Below, piece by piece: positions 52,390-59,861 of a stretch of 60,161 nt of DNA; position 1 is the first letter of the stretch; each line of letters begins with the position of its first letter. The position numbers were made by a program, and so were the translations under genes. The DNA is from Bradyrhizobium sp. Gha (GTDB taxonomy: Bacteria; Pseudomonadota; Alphaproteobacteria; Rhizobiales; Xanthobacteraceae), in assembly GCF_900113735.1 (NCBI RefSeq), contig NZ_FOQM01000046.1, forward strand, positions 1 through 60,161, in the 5' to 3' direction. The notes beneath the pieces are model-generated. The model saw nothing but the letters and a program-made list of their open reading frames with translations. It did not search any database and was not told the DNA's origin.

Positions 52390-53034
52390 CTACTTCTCCT
52401 CATCTCCCGTGAACACGAATTTCGGCATCTCCCATTTGTAGCGGACCGCGAGCAGGCGGAAGCCGAGGCCGAGCACGAAGGTCAGGATCGTCCAAAGCTC
52501 GGCGTTGAGCTCGAGGCCGAATGCAGTCGCGTAGAACAGTCCCGTCACGACTGAAACGCTGGCATAGAGCTCGGAGCGAAACAGCAGCGGCACATCGTTG
52601 CAAAGCACGTCGCGCAGCACACCGCCGGCGCAACCGGTCACCATGCCTGAAACGATGACGATCGGCAGCGAGGCATCCATCTGCCAGGCGACGTTGCAGC
52701 CGATCATGGTGAAGACGACGAGGCCGATGGCATCCAGCACGATGAAGGCGACGTGCAGCCGATGCACCAGTCGCGCGATCAGGATCGTCAGCAGCGCCGA
52801 ACCGCCCGGTAGCGCCAGGTAGACCGGATTTGCAACCCAGACCAGCGGGTAATGACCGAGAAACAAGTCGCGCAGCGTGCCCCCGCCAAGCGCGGTGACA
52901 CAGGCGAGAAGGCAGACACCGACATAATCCATGCTGCGTCTGCCGGCCGCCAGTGCTGCCGTCATGCCCTCCGCCGAGATGGCGATATAGGCGAGAAGAT
53001 GCAGCACGCTGTCGGTTGGCGGCAAGCTCCACAT
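52390..53034 (-). CDS. TRIC-type/UPF0126 membrane channel protein
   Basis: A 214-residue protein with seven hydrophobic segments and the two-fold UPF0126 pattern: TALGGGTLRDLFLGHYPLVW in the first half and TGCAGGVLRDVLCNDVPLLF in the second. These are the repeat signatures of bacterial TRIC-like (trimeric intracellular cation) channels. It probably conducts potassium or other cations. It converges with the cytochrome gene. Confidence 0.87.
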   Translation of the reverse strand: MWSLPPTDSVLHLLAYIAISAEGMTAALAAGRRSMDYVGVCLLACVTALGGGTLRDLFLGHYPLVWVANPVYLALPGGSALLTILIARLVHRLHVAFIVLDAIGLVVFTMIGCNVAWQMDASLPIVIVSGMVTGCAGGVLRDVLCNDVPLLFRSELYASVSVVTGLFYATAFGLELNAELWTILTFVLGLGFRLLAVRYKWEMPKFVFTGDEEK

Positions 53035-53198
53035 CGGTCAGTCCCTCGTTCGGCCATGGAACCGACGTTCACCGGCTCTCGTGGAACAGGTTCCCGATTC
53101 CTCGTGAGAGGGCAACATGCGACGAAAGCATAAGGGGGGCGGAACGGAATCTCGCAGCCGACGGTTGTCACGGCGCAATCAACGAGGAGACCCAATCG

Positions 53199-53627
53199 AT
53201 GGCAGACGACCGTTTTCCCAACGATCCGTACCGCCCGAACCTCGCCGACGATGAGTATCTTCGCGCGGCGCGCCGGGATGCCGACCTCCAGGTCGATCCT
53301 GAGCTGGGCGAAGGCCCCGCCTCCAGCGGCAAGGTTGCGCTGTTCGCGGTGGCGATCGCCCTGGTGCTGGGTGCCGTGTTCTATGGCTTGAACAACTCCA
53401 GCACGGGCAACCAGGCGAGCAATACGCCTGCGACGCAGACCGCGCAGCAGACGGCTCCGGCCAACCCGGCCGCGCCTCCCGGCATGCGGGACGTGACCCC
53501 GCGCAACAACACCGCACCGGGCGTGACCACGGGCGCCGCCTCGAGCAAGCCGGCCGCACCGGCCCCGAATACGCCTGCGTCAAAGCCGGCACCCGATACG
53601 CAGACCCCGTCGGACGGGGCGAAGTAA
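53199..53627 (+). CDS. Membrane-anchored Ala/Pro/Thr-rich protein, hypothetical
   Basis: A 142-residue protein. A charged N-terminus (DPYRPNLADDEYLRAARRDAD) precedes one membrane helix (about 47-64, VALFAVAIALVLGAVFY) and a long low-complexity tail rich in Ala, Pro, Thr and Asn. This is the common rhizobial inner-membrane protein with an extended periplasmic linker. Function unknown. AACGAGGAGA precedes the ATG at 53199. A repeat element begins 11 bases after the stop. Confidence 0.72.
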   Translation: MADDRFPNDPYRPNLADDEYLRAARRDADLQVDPELGEGPASSGKVALFAVAIALVLGAVFYGLNNSSTGNQASNTPATQTAQQTAPANPAAPPGMRDVTPRNNTAPGVTTGAASSKPAAPAPNTPASKPAPDTQTPSDGAK

Positions 53628-53637
53628 CACCATCACT

Positions 53638-53735
53638 GTCATCGCCCGCGCAGGCGGGCGATCCAGTACTCCGAGACGGCGCGGCTTGAACCGAGAAGCC
53701 GCGGCGTACTGGATGCCCGCTTTCGCGGGCATGAC
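53638..53735. repeat. GTCATCGCCCGC/GGGCATGAC palindromic repeat
   Basis: Outer ends GTCAT and ATGAC, inner ATCCAGTAC with GTACTGGAT, and GGCGCGGCTT with AGAAGCCGCG (mismatched) form a 98-base cruciform-like element between the convergent membrane protein and lyase genes. I recall the ATCCAGTA-type repeat as frequent in Bradyrhizobium. Confidence 0.75.
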
Positions 53736-53783
53736 ACCGAGGGATGAGAGAGCGGCGGGACATCATATCTCGCCGCTCTTCGT

Positions 53784-54593
53784 TTAGCCGAACATCTTGT
53801 TGAGCTCGCCGCCGGGATAGCCGGTGCCGAGCTCGGTGAAGGTGCCCTTCTCCGCCATCTCCTTCGCCGCGCGCATGAAGCCGCCCCAGGCGGCGCGGGC
53901 GAGCGAGCCGCCGACGCTGATGCGGCGCACGCCGAGATCCTCGGCTTCCTTCAACGACAGGCCAGGCGCGCCGATCAGCAGGTTGAACGGCTTGGGTGCG
54001 ACGGCCTTCACCACCGCGGCGATGTCCTCGCGCGTCTTCAGGCCCGGCGCATAGAGACAGTCGGCGCCGGCATCCGCGTAAGCGGTCAGCCGGTCGATGA
54101 CGAGCTTGAGATCGGTGACGCCCCAGAGATACGCCTCACAGCGGCCGACCAGCAGCGTGCCGCTGTCGCCGATCGCCTTGCGCGAGGCCTTGATGCGCTC
54201 GACCGCGAGCGCGCGCTCATAGATCGGCTTGTCCTTGTCGCCGGTGGAATCCTCGATCGACAGGCCCGCGACGCCGGTGCGCACGCCGCGCGCGACATTG
54301 TCCGCGACCTTGTCCGGCTCGACCGCGAAGCCGCCCTCGAAATCCGCGTTCACGGGAATGTCGACAGACGAGCTCAATGCTGCCAGATGCTGACACACGT
54401 CCTCCACGGTGACGCGGTTGTCGGCCTTGCCGATGGTCCAGGCAAAGCCCGCGCTCGAGGACGCAATGGCCTTGAATCCCAGATGCTGCAACGCCTTGGC
54501 GCTCCCGACATCGACCGGATTGGGCAGAATGAAGCATCCGCTCTCGTGCATCTTCCTGAATGTTGCGCGCTTGTCTGCCGTTGTCACATGCAT
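53784..54593 (-). CDS. PEP mutase/isocitrate lyase-family lyase
   Basis: A 269-residue TIM-barrel protein. Signatures are SSSAGFAWTIG, VNADFEGGF (metal-binding Asp/Glu), GLSIEDSTGDKD and the catalytic-loop region GRCEAYLWG. It belongs to the oxaloacetate decarboxylase/2-methylisocitrate lyase group, acting on a 2-hydroxy or 2-keto diacid with Mg. The substrate is not clear. The start is ATG 54593 with ACGGGAGAGAAAC. Two small genes lie upstream on the same strand. Confidence 0.85.
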   Translation of the reverse strand: MHVTTADKRATFRKMHESGCFILPNPVDVGSAKALQHLGFKAIASSSAGFAWTIGKADNRVTVEDVCQHLAALSSSVDIPVNADFEGGFAVEPDKVADNVARGVRTGVAGLSIEDSTGDKDKPIYERALAVERIKASRKAIGDSGTLLVGRCEAYLWGVTDLKLVIDRLTAYADAGADCLYAPGLKTREDIAAVVKAVAPKPFNLLIGAPGLSLKEAEDLGVRRISVGGSLARAAWGGFMRAAKEMAEKGTFTELGTGYPGGELNKMFG

Positions 54594-54644
54594 GTTTCTC
54601 TCCCGTGTTGGCCGCGCAGAGATAGGCACGGGCAATCGAACGCG

Positions 54645-54995
54645 CTAGTGCGCGTCGTGCACGGCGCGGCTGTCCTTCGGCGCCTGCTCGCGATCATTCA
54701 TGCCGTAGTCCCTGACGACGCTGGCGATGCGCAGGTGATAGTCGGCGAAGATCGTCGCCCTGCCTTTGGCCTGCGTGCGCCTGTGCTCCATCGTGTTGCG
54801 CCAGGCCTGCACTGCGGCCTCATCGCGCCAGAACGACAGCGACAGGATCTTGCCCTTCGCAGTCAGGCTTTCGAACCGCTCGACCGAGATGAAGCCATCG
54901 ATGGTCTGCAGGATCGGCTTCAGATCGGCCGCGAGGTCGAAGTAAGTCTGGCTGTGCTCGGGCTTGGGCCAGACTTCGAAGATCACGGCGATCAT
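54645..54995 (-). CDS. ABM-domain (antibiotic biosynthesis monooxygenase-like) protein
   Basis: A 116-residue ferredoxin-like alpha/beta barrel domain with the usual ABM pattern: IAVIFEVWPKPEHSQTYFDL at the start and FISVERFESLTAKGKILSL later. Such proteins act as monooxygenases on polyketide-like or quinone compounds, or as stress-response proteins. It is 51 bases upstream of the lyase gene and 24 bases after the NIPSNAP gene, so the three may form an operon. Confidence 0.82.
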   Translation of the reverse strand: MIAVIFEVWPKPEHSQTYFDLAADLKPILQTIDGFISVERFESLTAKGKILSLSFWRDEAAVQAWRNTMEHRRTQAKGRATIFADYHLRIASVVRDYGMNDREQAPKDSRAVHDAH

Positions 54996-55019
54996 GGCAG
55001 TCTCCTTGATGTTGGTAAC

Positions 55020-55328
55020 CTACATTACCACCTTGCGCAGGAAGGTGCGCTCTTCCGCGAGGATGAATTTATTGTCCTCGGCAAAATGGAAGTTCGCCAT
55101 CGCCTCGGCATCCTGCCGCAGCCGCGCGCGATAGGCTTCGTAGGCGGCGAGGCTTTCAAAGGTGACCAGCGCGAACGCGATGTTGTTGGTCCCCTCATGC
55201 GGCATGAAATAGCCGATCAGGTCGCCGCCGCATTTCGGGATGATGGCGAGCCAGCGCTTCGAATATTCCTCGAACTGCGCACGCTTGAAGGGATCAAGCT
55301 GATAGCGGATGAAGACGGTGACGGACAT
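55020..55328 (-). CDS. NIPSNAP-family protein
   Basis: A 102-residue ferredoxin-fold protein with a NIPSNAP pattern: VTVFIRYQLDPFKRAQFEEY, then WLAIIPKCGGDLIGYFMPHEG and a second strand pair. The family is of unknown function and often pairs with oxygenase-like genes, as with the ABM gene here. ATG 55328 is used; the preceding codons come from repeat-adjacent sequence. It is first of the three-gene run and divergent from the regulator gene. Confidence 0.82.
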   Translation of the reverse strand: MSVTVFIRYQLDPFKRAQFEEYSKRWLAIIPKCGGDLIGYFMPHEGTNNIAFALVTFESLAAYEAYRARLRQDAEAMANFHFAEDNKFILAEERTFLRKVVM

Positions 55329-55349
55329 CTTCGGCTCTCCTGTTTGCTC

Positions 55350-55468
55350 CATCGTTGCGAGCGCAACGAAGCGATTCAGGAATCCATCCGCGGGGAGAAT
55401 CCGGATTGCTTCGTCACCAGTGCAAATTGCTTCGCGATTTGTCGCGGGTTCCTCGCAATGACGAGATG
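55350..55468. repeat. Palindromic intergenic repeat (CATTGCGAGCG family), degraded copy 3
   Basis: ATCGTTGCGAGCGCAACGAAGCG at the left and CTCGCAATGACGAGATGG at the right match the arms of the copies at 4096 and 47083, but with point changes and an inner duplication (ATTGCTTCG, then AAATTGCTTCGCGATTTGTCG). It lies between the divergent NIPSNAP and regulator genes, so it may have moved their promoters apart. Confidence 0.7.
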
Positions 55469-55519
55469 GTGAGAGACTACGCGCTTGCCCGGCTACAATG
55501 CTTCGGCTACGATCGAAGC

Positions 55520-56218
55520 ATGAAATCAGGACCCGACATTGCCATGGTCGCCGCGCTGGTCGGCGATCCCGCCCGCGCCAACATGCTCACGGCGCTGATG
55601 AACGGACGCGCGCTCACCGCGAGCGAGCTCGCACAGGAGGCCGGCATCACCCCGCAGACGGCGAGCTCGCATCTCTCCAAGCTCGAGGCCGGCGGGCTGG
55701 TCGAGCCGGAGAAGCAGGGCCGCCACCGCTATTACCGCCTCACCGACGACGATGTCGCCGGCGTGCTCGAGGGGCTTGCGGGCCTTGCCGCGCGCACCGG
55801 CCATATGCGCGTGCGCACCGGGCCGAAGGATCCGGCGCTGCGGCGCGCGCGGATCTGCTACGACCACCTCGCCGGCGATCTCGGCGTGCAGATGCTCGAC
55901 AGCCTGCGTGCACGAAACCTGGTGAAGCAGAAGAAACAGGAGATCGAGCTGACGGCGGAAGGAGAGCGCTTCCTCGCCAAGAATTTGCAGATTTCATCGG
56001 AGATGCTCAGCCATCCGCGCCGGCCGGTCTGCAAAGCCTGTCTCGACTGGAGCGAGCGGCGCCACCATCTCGCCGGCACCCTCGGTGCCGCGATGATGCA
56101 GCGCTTTGCCGAGCTGAAATGGGCCGCGCGCGACGCCACGCCCGGCAGCCGCGTGGTGAATTTCACCCGCACCGGCGAGAAGCAGTTTGCGGTGCTATTC
56201 GGGAACGGCAAGGATTGA
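55520..56218 (+). CDS. ArsR-type winged-helix transcriptional regulator
   Basis: A 232-residue regulator with an N-terminal winged helix (about 1-85): VGDPARANMLTALMNG, then SELAQEAGITPQTASSHLSK and a wing with GRHRYYRL. The long C-terminal part (about 95-232) holds two Cys (PVCKACLDWSERRHHLAG) that could sense a thiol-reactive or metal signal. It is divergent from the NIPSNAP-ABM-lyase genes and is the likely regulator of them. The start ATG 55520 has a weak ribosome site; the frame upstream is repeat-derived. Confidence 0.83.
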   Translation: MKSGPDIAMVAALVGDPARANMLTALMNGRALTASELAQEAGITPQTASSHLSKLEAGGLVEPEKQGRHRYYRLTDDDVAGVLEGLAGLAARTGHMRVRTGPKDPALRRARICYDHLAGDLGVQMLDSLRARNLVKQKKQEIELTAEGERFLAKNLQISSEMLSHPRRPVCKACLDWSERRHHLAGTLGAAMMQRFAELKWAARDATPGSRVVNFTRTGEKQFAVLFGNGKD

Positions 56219-56249
56219 TCACACGTTTGCGTGTGAACTCTCGCTCTCG

Positions 56250-56354
56250 TGATGGCCGGGCTTGACCCGGCCATGAACGTCTTTATTGCGGCTAACGCGT
56301 GGATGCCCGGGACAATTTGTGAAGACGCACTTCGCGCTTTCGCCCGGGCATGAC
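56250..56354. repeat. ATGGCCGGG/ATGCCCGGG palindromic repeat
   Basis: Two hairpins: ATGGCCGGG-CTTGA-CCCGGCCAT (56252-56274) and ATGCCCGGG...CCCGGGCAT (56303-56351). The element ends in GCATGACGGAG, and that GGAG is the ribosome-binding site of the hydrolase gene that starts at 56365. I recall this repeat as common in Bradyrhizobium. Confidence 0.8.
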
Positions 56355-56364
56355 GGAGACCTCA

Positions 56365-57372
56365 ATGAACCGCATCTTCTCGGCAGCGCTTGCTGTCGCG
56401 CTTGTTAGTGTCCCATTTGTGTCACGCGCCGCCGACGCGCCCCGGCGCGAGCCTTATGGCATCTCGCTCGAGGGCTTTGCCTATCCTCACCCCGTGCATC
56501 TGCTGCCTGTCGTCAACGACGGCGAGCAGCTCAGCATGGCCTACATGGACGTCGCGCCGGAACAGCCGAACGGGCGCACCGTGGTGCTGCTGCACGGGCG
56601 CAATTTTCCCTCGAGCTATTGGGCTGATGTCATCAAGATGCTGAACGAGGCCGGCTACCGCGTCGTTGTGCCCGACCAGATCGGCTTCGGCAAATCGTCC
56701 AAGCCGGCAGGCGATCTACATTTCGACAATCTGGCGCGCAACACCATCGCACTGCTCGATCACCTCGAGATCGACAAGGCCGACATCGTCGCGCATTCAC
56801 TCGGCGGCATGCTCGGCGTGCGCATCGCCCGCGCCTATCCCGACCGCGTCTCCCATCTCGTGCTGACCGCGCCGATCGGGCTCGAAGATTACCGCCTTTA
56901 CGTGCCGCCAACGCCGACCGAGAAGATCATCGAGACCGAGGACAAGCTCACCGCCGATGGCTATCGCAAGCAGCTGCAGACCAACTACGCGATCAGGCTG
57001 CCATCAGAGGCGATCACGCCGTTCATCGATGCCCGCTTCAACATCAAGGGCAGCCCCGATTACCCGCGCTGGCTGCGCGCCTTCGTCTCTTCCGGGCAGA
57101 TGATCTACCGCGAGCCGGTGGCGCACGAGATTCCTGAAATCACCGAACCGACGCTGTTCATCATGGGCGCCGACGACCACAACGCGCCGGGGCGACCGAA
57201 CGCACCGGAGGCGCTGCGGCCCAGGATGGGGCAGAATGCTGAGCTGGCAAAAGCGTTCGCGGCGAAGATGCCGAATGCGCGAGCGGAGGTGATCCCGGAC
57301 ACCGGCCATCTCGTCTTCCTGGAAGCGCCGGACAAGTTCAAAGAATTGGTGCTGGGATTCCTTCGCCGCTAG
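56365..57372 (+). CDS. Secreted alpha/beta hydrolase
   Basis: A 335-residue enzyme with a signal peptide (about 1-22, ending near SRA). The fold has VVLLHGRNFPSSYW (oxyanion loop), VPDQIGFGKSS, the nucleophile elbow VAHSLGGMLG (Ser145), an Asp in FIMGADDHN, and the His in DTGHLVFLE near the end. It is an esterase- or haloalkane-dehalogenase-like hydrolase of unknown substrate. The start is ATG 56365 with GGAG; an in-frame ATG at 56350 lies in the repeat itself. Confidence 0.85.
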   Translation: MNRIFSAALAVALVSVPFVSRAADAPRREPYGISLEGFAYPHPVHLLPVVNDGEQLSMAYMDVAPEQPNGRTVVLLHGRNFPSSYWADVIKMLNEAGYRVVVPDQIGFGKSSKPAGDLHFDNLARNTIALLDHLEIDKADIVAHSLGGMLGVRIARAYPDRVSHLVLTAPIGLEDYRLYVPPTPTEKIIETEDKLTADGYRKQLQTNYAIRLPSEAITPFIDARFNIKGSPDYPRWLRAFVSSGQMIYREPVAHEIPEITEPTLFIMGADDHNAPGRPNAPEALRPRMGQNAELAKAFAAKMPNARAEVIPDTGHLVFLEAPDKFKELVLGFLRR

Positions 57373-57575
57373 CGCCATCATATCCCCCGAAGGCCGCACG
57401 CGAAAAATGTTCATGCCGCATTCAGGTCATGATCGGGAGGTTGGGATCGCGGCGTGCCGACATGTCGCAACAATTAGCATGTCGGATCGTATTGTTTGAT
57501 CGATTGTGCGCCGCAAGTGCCGCTCCCTGGAACCGTCCCCCAAAGACTTGCCCCAAGGACGAGAAGGAAGATCAA

Positions 57576-57821
57576 ATGAAATATCTGTTCGCCGCCGCAA
57601 TGCTTGCCAGCGCGGTCGTCGGCTTCAGCGAGGCGGCCAGCGCCGCCGGTGGTTGCGGACCCGGCTGGTACCGGGGCCCCTACGGCGGCTGCCGTCCGAT
57701 GGGCCGTGCGGTGGTCGTGGCCCCCGCCCCGGTCGTGGTTGCTCCGCCTGTCGTCGTCGCGCGTCCGCGCGTGTGTCCCTATGGCTTCCGCTGGTACGCC
57801 GGCCGCTGCCGGCCGTTCTGA
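57576..57821 (+). CDS. Small secreted Gly/Cys/Arg-rich protein
   Basis: An 81-residue protein with a signal peptide ending near ASA (23), then GGCGPGWYRGPYGGCRPMGR, a Val/Ala/Pro-rich middle and CPYGFRWYAGRCRPF at the end, so two Cys pairs. It belongs to the GCG/GYR-type small exported proteins of rhizobia, of unknown role. GAGAAGGAAG precedes the ATG. A tandem terminator follows. Confidence 0.78.
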   Translation: MKYLFAAAMLASAVVGFSEAASAAGGCGPGWYRGPYGGCRPMGRAVVVAPAPVVVAPPVVVARPRVCPYGFRWYAGRCRPF

Positions 57822-57838
57822 TCTCTCGCCCTTGCGAA

Positions 57839-57918
57839 TGGCCGCGCGCGAAAGTGCGCGGCCAACGTCAGTGAATGGCCCAAACCAAAGAGGGGATCGC
57901 AATCGCGATCCCCTCTTT
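57839..57918. terminator. Two tandem hairpin terminators
   Basis: TGGCCGCGC...GCGCGGCCA (57839-57864) is followed by AAAGAGGGGATCGC-AATC-GCGATCCCCTCTTT (57887-57918), a perfect 14-bp stem with A and T runs at its ends. The second is bidirectional and serves the convergent genes on each side. Confidence 0.85.
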
Positions 57919-57934
57919 CAGTCCAGCGCAGCCC

Positions 57935-58270
57935 TTACCAGTAGCGCCAATGGCGACGGTGCCAGCGACGGCGCCAACCCCAATGACGGTGACGCCAACC
58001 CCAATGCCGGTGACGCCAACCCCAGTGCCGGTGATGCCAGCCCCAGTGCCGGTGATGCCAATGGCCGTGACCCCAGCGCACCTGCTCGGGCTTGAGCTCT
58101 GCTACTTCCTCACTGGTGGTGACGGCGGGATGAGCATCCGGATTGGCTGATGGCATGCTGCCGTTCGCCAGCGCCCGCGGCGCAAGCGGCGCGGCCCGTG
58201 CGGCGGCGGTGAACGCGGCAGCTCCCGCCGCGACACCGAATGCAAATTTCAAAAAGTTCCGGCGCTCCAT
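57935..58270 (-). CDS. Tat-exported His/Trp-rich tandem-repeat protein
   Basis: A 111-residue protein. The N-terminus has a twin-arginine signal, ERRNFLKFAFGVAAG, with hydrophobic stretch and cleavage near ARA. After an Ala/Ser/Glu linker comes RWGHGHW and four seven-residue repeats (72-99): HHRHWGW twice and RHRHWGW twice, then RRRWHRRHWRYW. Each repeat supplies two or three His and two Trp. Cofactor or metal loading before export is typical of Tat substrates. No function is known. The repeats are 21-bp DNA units at 57974-58057. Confidence 0.8.
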   Translation of the reverse strand: MERRNFLKFAFGVAAGAAAFTAAARAAPLAPRALANGSMPSANPDAHPAVTTSEEVAELKPEQVRWGHGHWHHRHWGWHHRHWGWRHRHWGWRHRHWGWRRRWHRRHWRYW

Positions 58271-58449
58271 GACTTAATCCTCTGCTTCATCGATCAAGTG
58301 ATGCAGAGGAAGTGTCGCGGCGGCGACATGAACTGCGGCTGAATCAACCGTTCAGATTCAACGCGTCTACGCTTGGCGAAAAAACATTGCCCCCCTGTCG
58401 GAATGCGCGGACCTCATGCGTCCTCTGCCAGACAGCACGGAGACACAGC

Positions 58450-59106
58450 ATGGCCAACCTCATCCTCACCACGTTCGACTGGGTTCCCCCGCCTCCGCGC
58501 GGTTTCGTGCGCGACCTCAGGGTGCGCTGGGCGCTGGAGGAGGCCGGGTTGCCCTACCGCGTCGCGAGCGTACCATTCAACGACCGCGGCGCAGAACATC
58601 TGGCCCACCAGCCCTTCGGCCAAGTGCCGTGGCTGACCGACGGTGACCTTTCGATCTTCGAGAGCGGCGCGATCCTGCTGCATCTCGGCGGGCTCAGCCC
58701 GAAACTGATGCCATCAGATCAGCGCGGCCGCAGCGAAGCTGTGGAATGGCTGTTCGCCGCGCTCAATTCCGTGGAGATGGCAAGCCTGCCGTGGACGATG
58801 TCGAAGTTCATGCGCCACCCGACCGACACGGCGGCCTGGAAATTCGTCGACGATTTCCTCAAGCTCCGCCTCGAGCATCTCGAGCCGGTGCTCGCGACGC
58901 GTGAATGGCTGGCCGGATCCTTCTCCGTCGCCGACATCCTGATGTCGGATGTGCTGCGCGTCGTCGATCAATTCGACGGGCTCGCCGACAGCCCCGCCTG
59001 CCGCGCCTACGTCGCGCGTGCGATAGGCCGTCCGGCGTTCGCAAAGGCCCACGCCGATCAGATGGCGCACTTCGCCGCGGGGGACGCAACGCGTGCCGAC
59101 GCGTAG
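58450..59106 (+). CDS. Glutathione S-transferase family protein
   Basis: A 218-residue GST. The thioredoxin-like N-terminal domain has GFVRDLRVRWALEEAGLPYRV and the cis-Pro region FGQVPWLTDGDLSIFESGAI (glutathione binding). The C-terminal helical domain follows from about 90, with ADILMSDVL near 160. It conjugates or reduces with glutathione; the substrate is unknown. The start is ATG 58450 (CGGAGACACAGC upstream). The stop codon lies inside a palindromic repeat. Confidence 0.87.
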   Translation: MANLILTTFDWVPPPPRGFVRDLRVRWALEEAGLPYRVASVPFNDRGAEHLAHQPFGQVPWLTDGDLSIFESGAILLHLGGLSPKLMPSDQRGRSEAVEWLFAALNSVEMASLPWTMSKFMRHPTDTAAWKFVDDFLKLRLEHLEPVLATREWLAGSFSVADILMSDVLRVVDQFDGLADSPACRAYVARAIGRPAFAKAHADQMAHFAAGDATRADA

Positions 59107-59202
59107 GGCGGATTAGCGGAGCGTAAACCGCCACGCCGCCACCTTCTCCATCCGGAGAAGCCGGCGCTGGTGGGTTACGCCTTCGGCTAACCCTCCCTAC
59201 GC
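59101..59202. repeat. GGCGGATTA.../CTACGC palindromic repeat, copy 2
   Basis: GCGTAGGG (59101-59108) pairs with CCCTACGC (59195-59202), and the inner part has GGCGGATTAGCG and GGGTTACGCC. The GST stop codon TAG (59104-59106) lies in the first arm. It shares the GGCGGATTA family with 47267-47354. Confidence 0.75.
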
Positions 59203-59314
59203 AGTCATGCCGTTCGCGTGACCCACCGCACATCGTTAACCCGGTGTTAGCCATAGGCTCACGGCCGCTGGAACGAAGCAATTTGCTTCAAATTATCGCG
59301 GTGGAAGGTGACAC

Positions 59315-59467
59315 ATGACCCGCATCGACTATCTCAGAGAGCAAGTAGCCCGCGCCGAGCGCCTGGCGAAGGCGATCCTCGATCAGCAAACCGCGGAACG
59401 GCTGCGAGCCTTCGCCGCCGAATGTCGCGCGGAGTTGCAGGTTTTGACCGTCAGGACTGCTGCATAA
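59315..59467 (+). CDS. Small 50-residue protein, hypothetical
   Basis: A 50-residue protein, amphipathic and charged: MTRIDYLREQVARAERLAKA, then a helix with FAAECRAELQ and one Cys. GGAAGGTG stands 7-8 bases before the ATG at 59315. I recall closely similar 45-60-residue proteins in Bradyrhizobium. It is a single helix hairpin, function unknown. The stop is nine bases from the convergent gene stop. Confidence 0.72.
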   Translation: MTRIDYLREQVARAERLAKAILDQQTAERLRAFAAECRAELQVLTVRTAA

Positions 59468-59476
59468 GGCGGCGCG

Positions 59477-59824
59477 TCACACCAGCTTCATCGGCGTATC
59501 GGCCACCACGCGCAAATCCATCCCGCCGATCAGTGCCGCGCGGCGCGCCTCGGCAGCACCGATCGCGTCCTCCGACTGTCGCAACGTGCTGACGTTCGAG
59601 CCGAGCGAGACGATGCCGCCGAGCACCAGCGCGATCGAGCCGAGCGCGGCGGTCTGACCAAACCCAAACAGCCCGAGGATGGTGACCAGGAGCAGTACCG
59701 CGCCGCCCCCGATCGCGATCTTGGACGCCAGGATGTACTTCCGGCATCGCTCGGCGATCCCGGCGAGCCGCTCGATCCGATCCTCGATGTCGGAGATTTC
59801 GTCGATCAGATCGTCTTCGGTCAT
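59477..59824 (-). CDS. Two-helix membrane protein, hypothetical
   Basis: A 115-residue protein: a coiled-coil-like acidic N-terminus (DDLIDEISDIEDRIERLAG), then two hydrophobic segments (about 33-53 and 57-75) and a soluble C-terminal tail. The topology is that of a small membrane scaffold. No family is recognised. It lies 37 bases downstream of the pccB stop on the same strand, so it may be read through from it. Confidence 0.65.
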   Translation of the reverse strand: MTEDDLIDEISDIEDRIERLAGIAERCRKYILASKIAIGGGAVLLLVTILGLFGFGQTAALGSIALVLGGIVSLGSNVSTLRQSEDAIGAAEARRAALIGGMDLRVVADTPMKLV

Positions 59825-59861
59825 CGATCGCGGTTACCAGATCCCGATTGCAGGGCGGATT

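Noticed and set aside
57974..58057. Possible CRISPR array
   Set aside because: The four 21-bp units are directly adjacent without spacers and encode in-frame HWGW peptide repeats.
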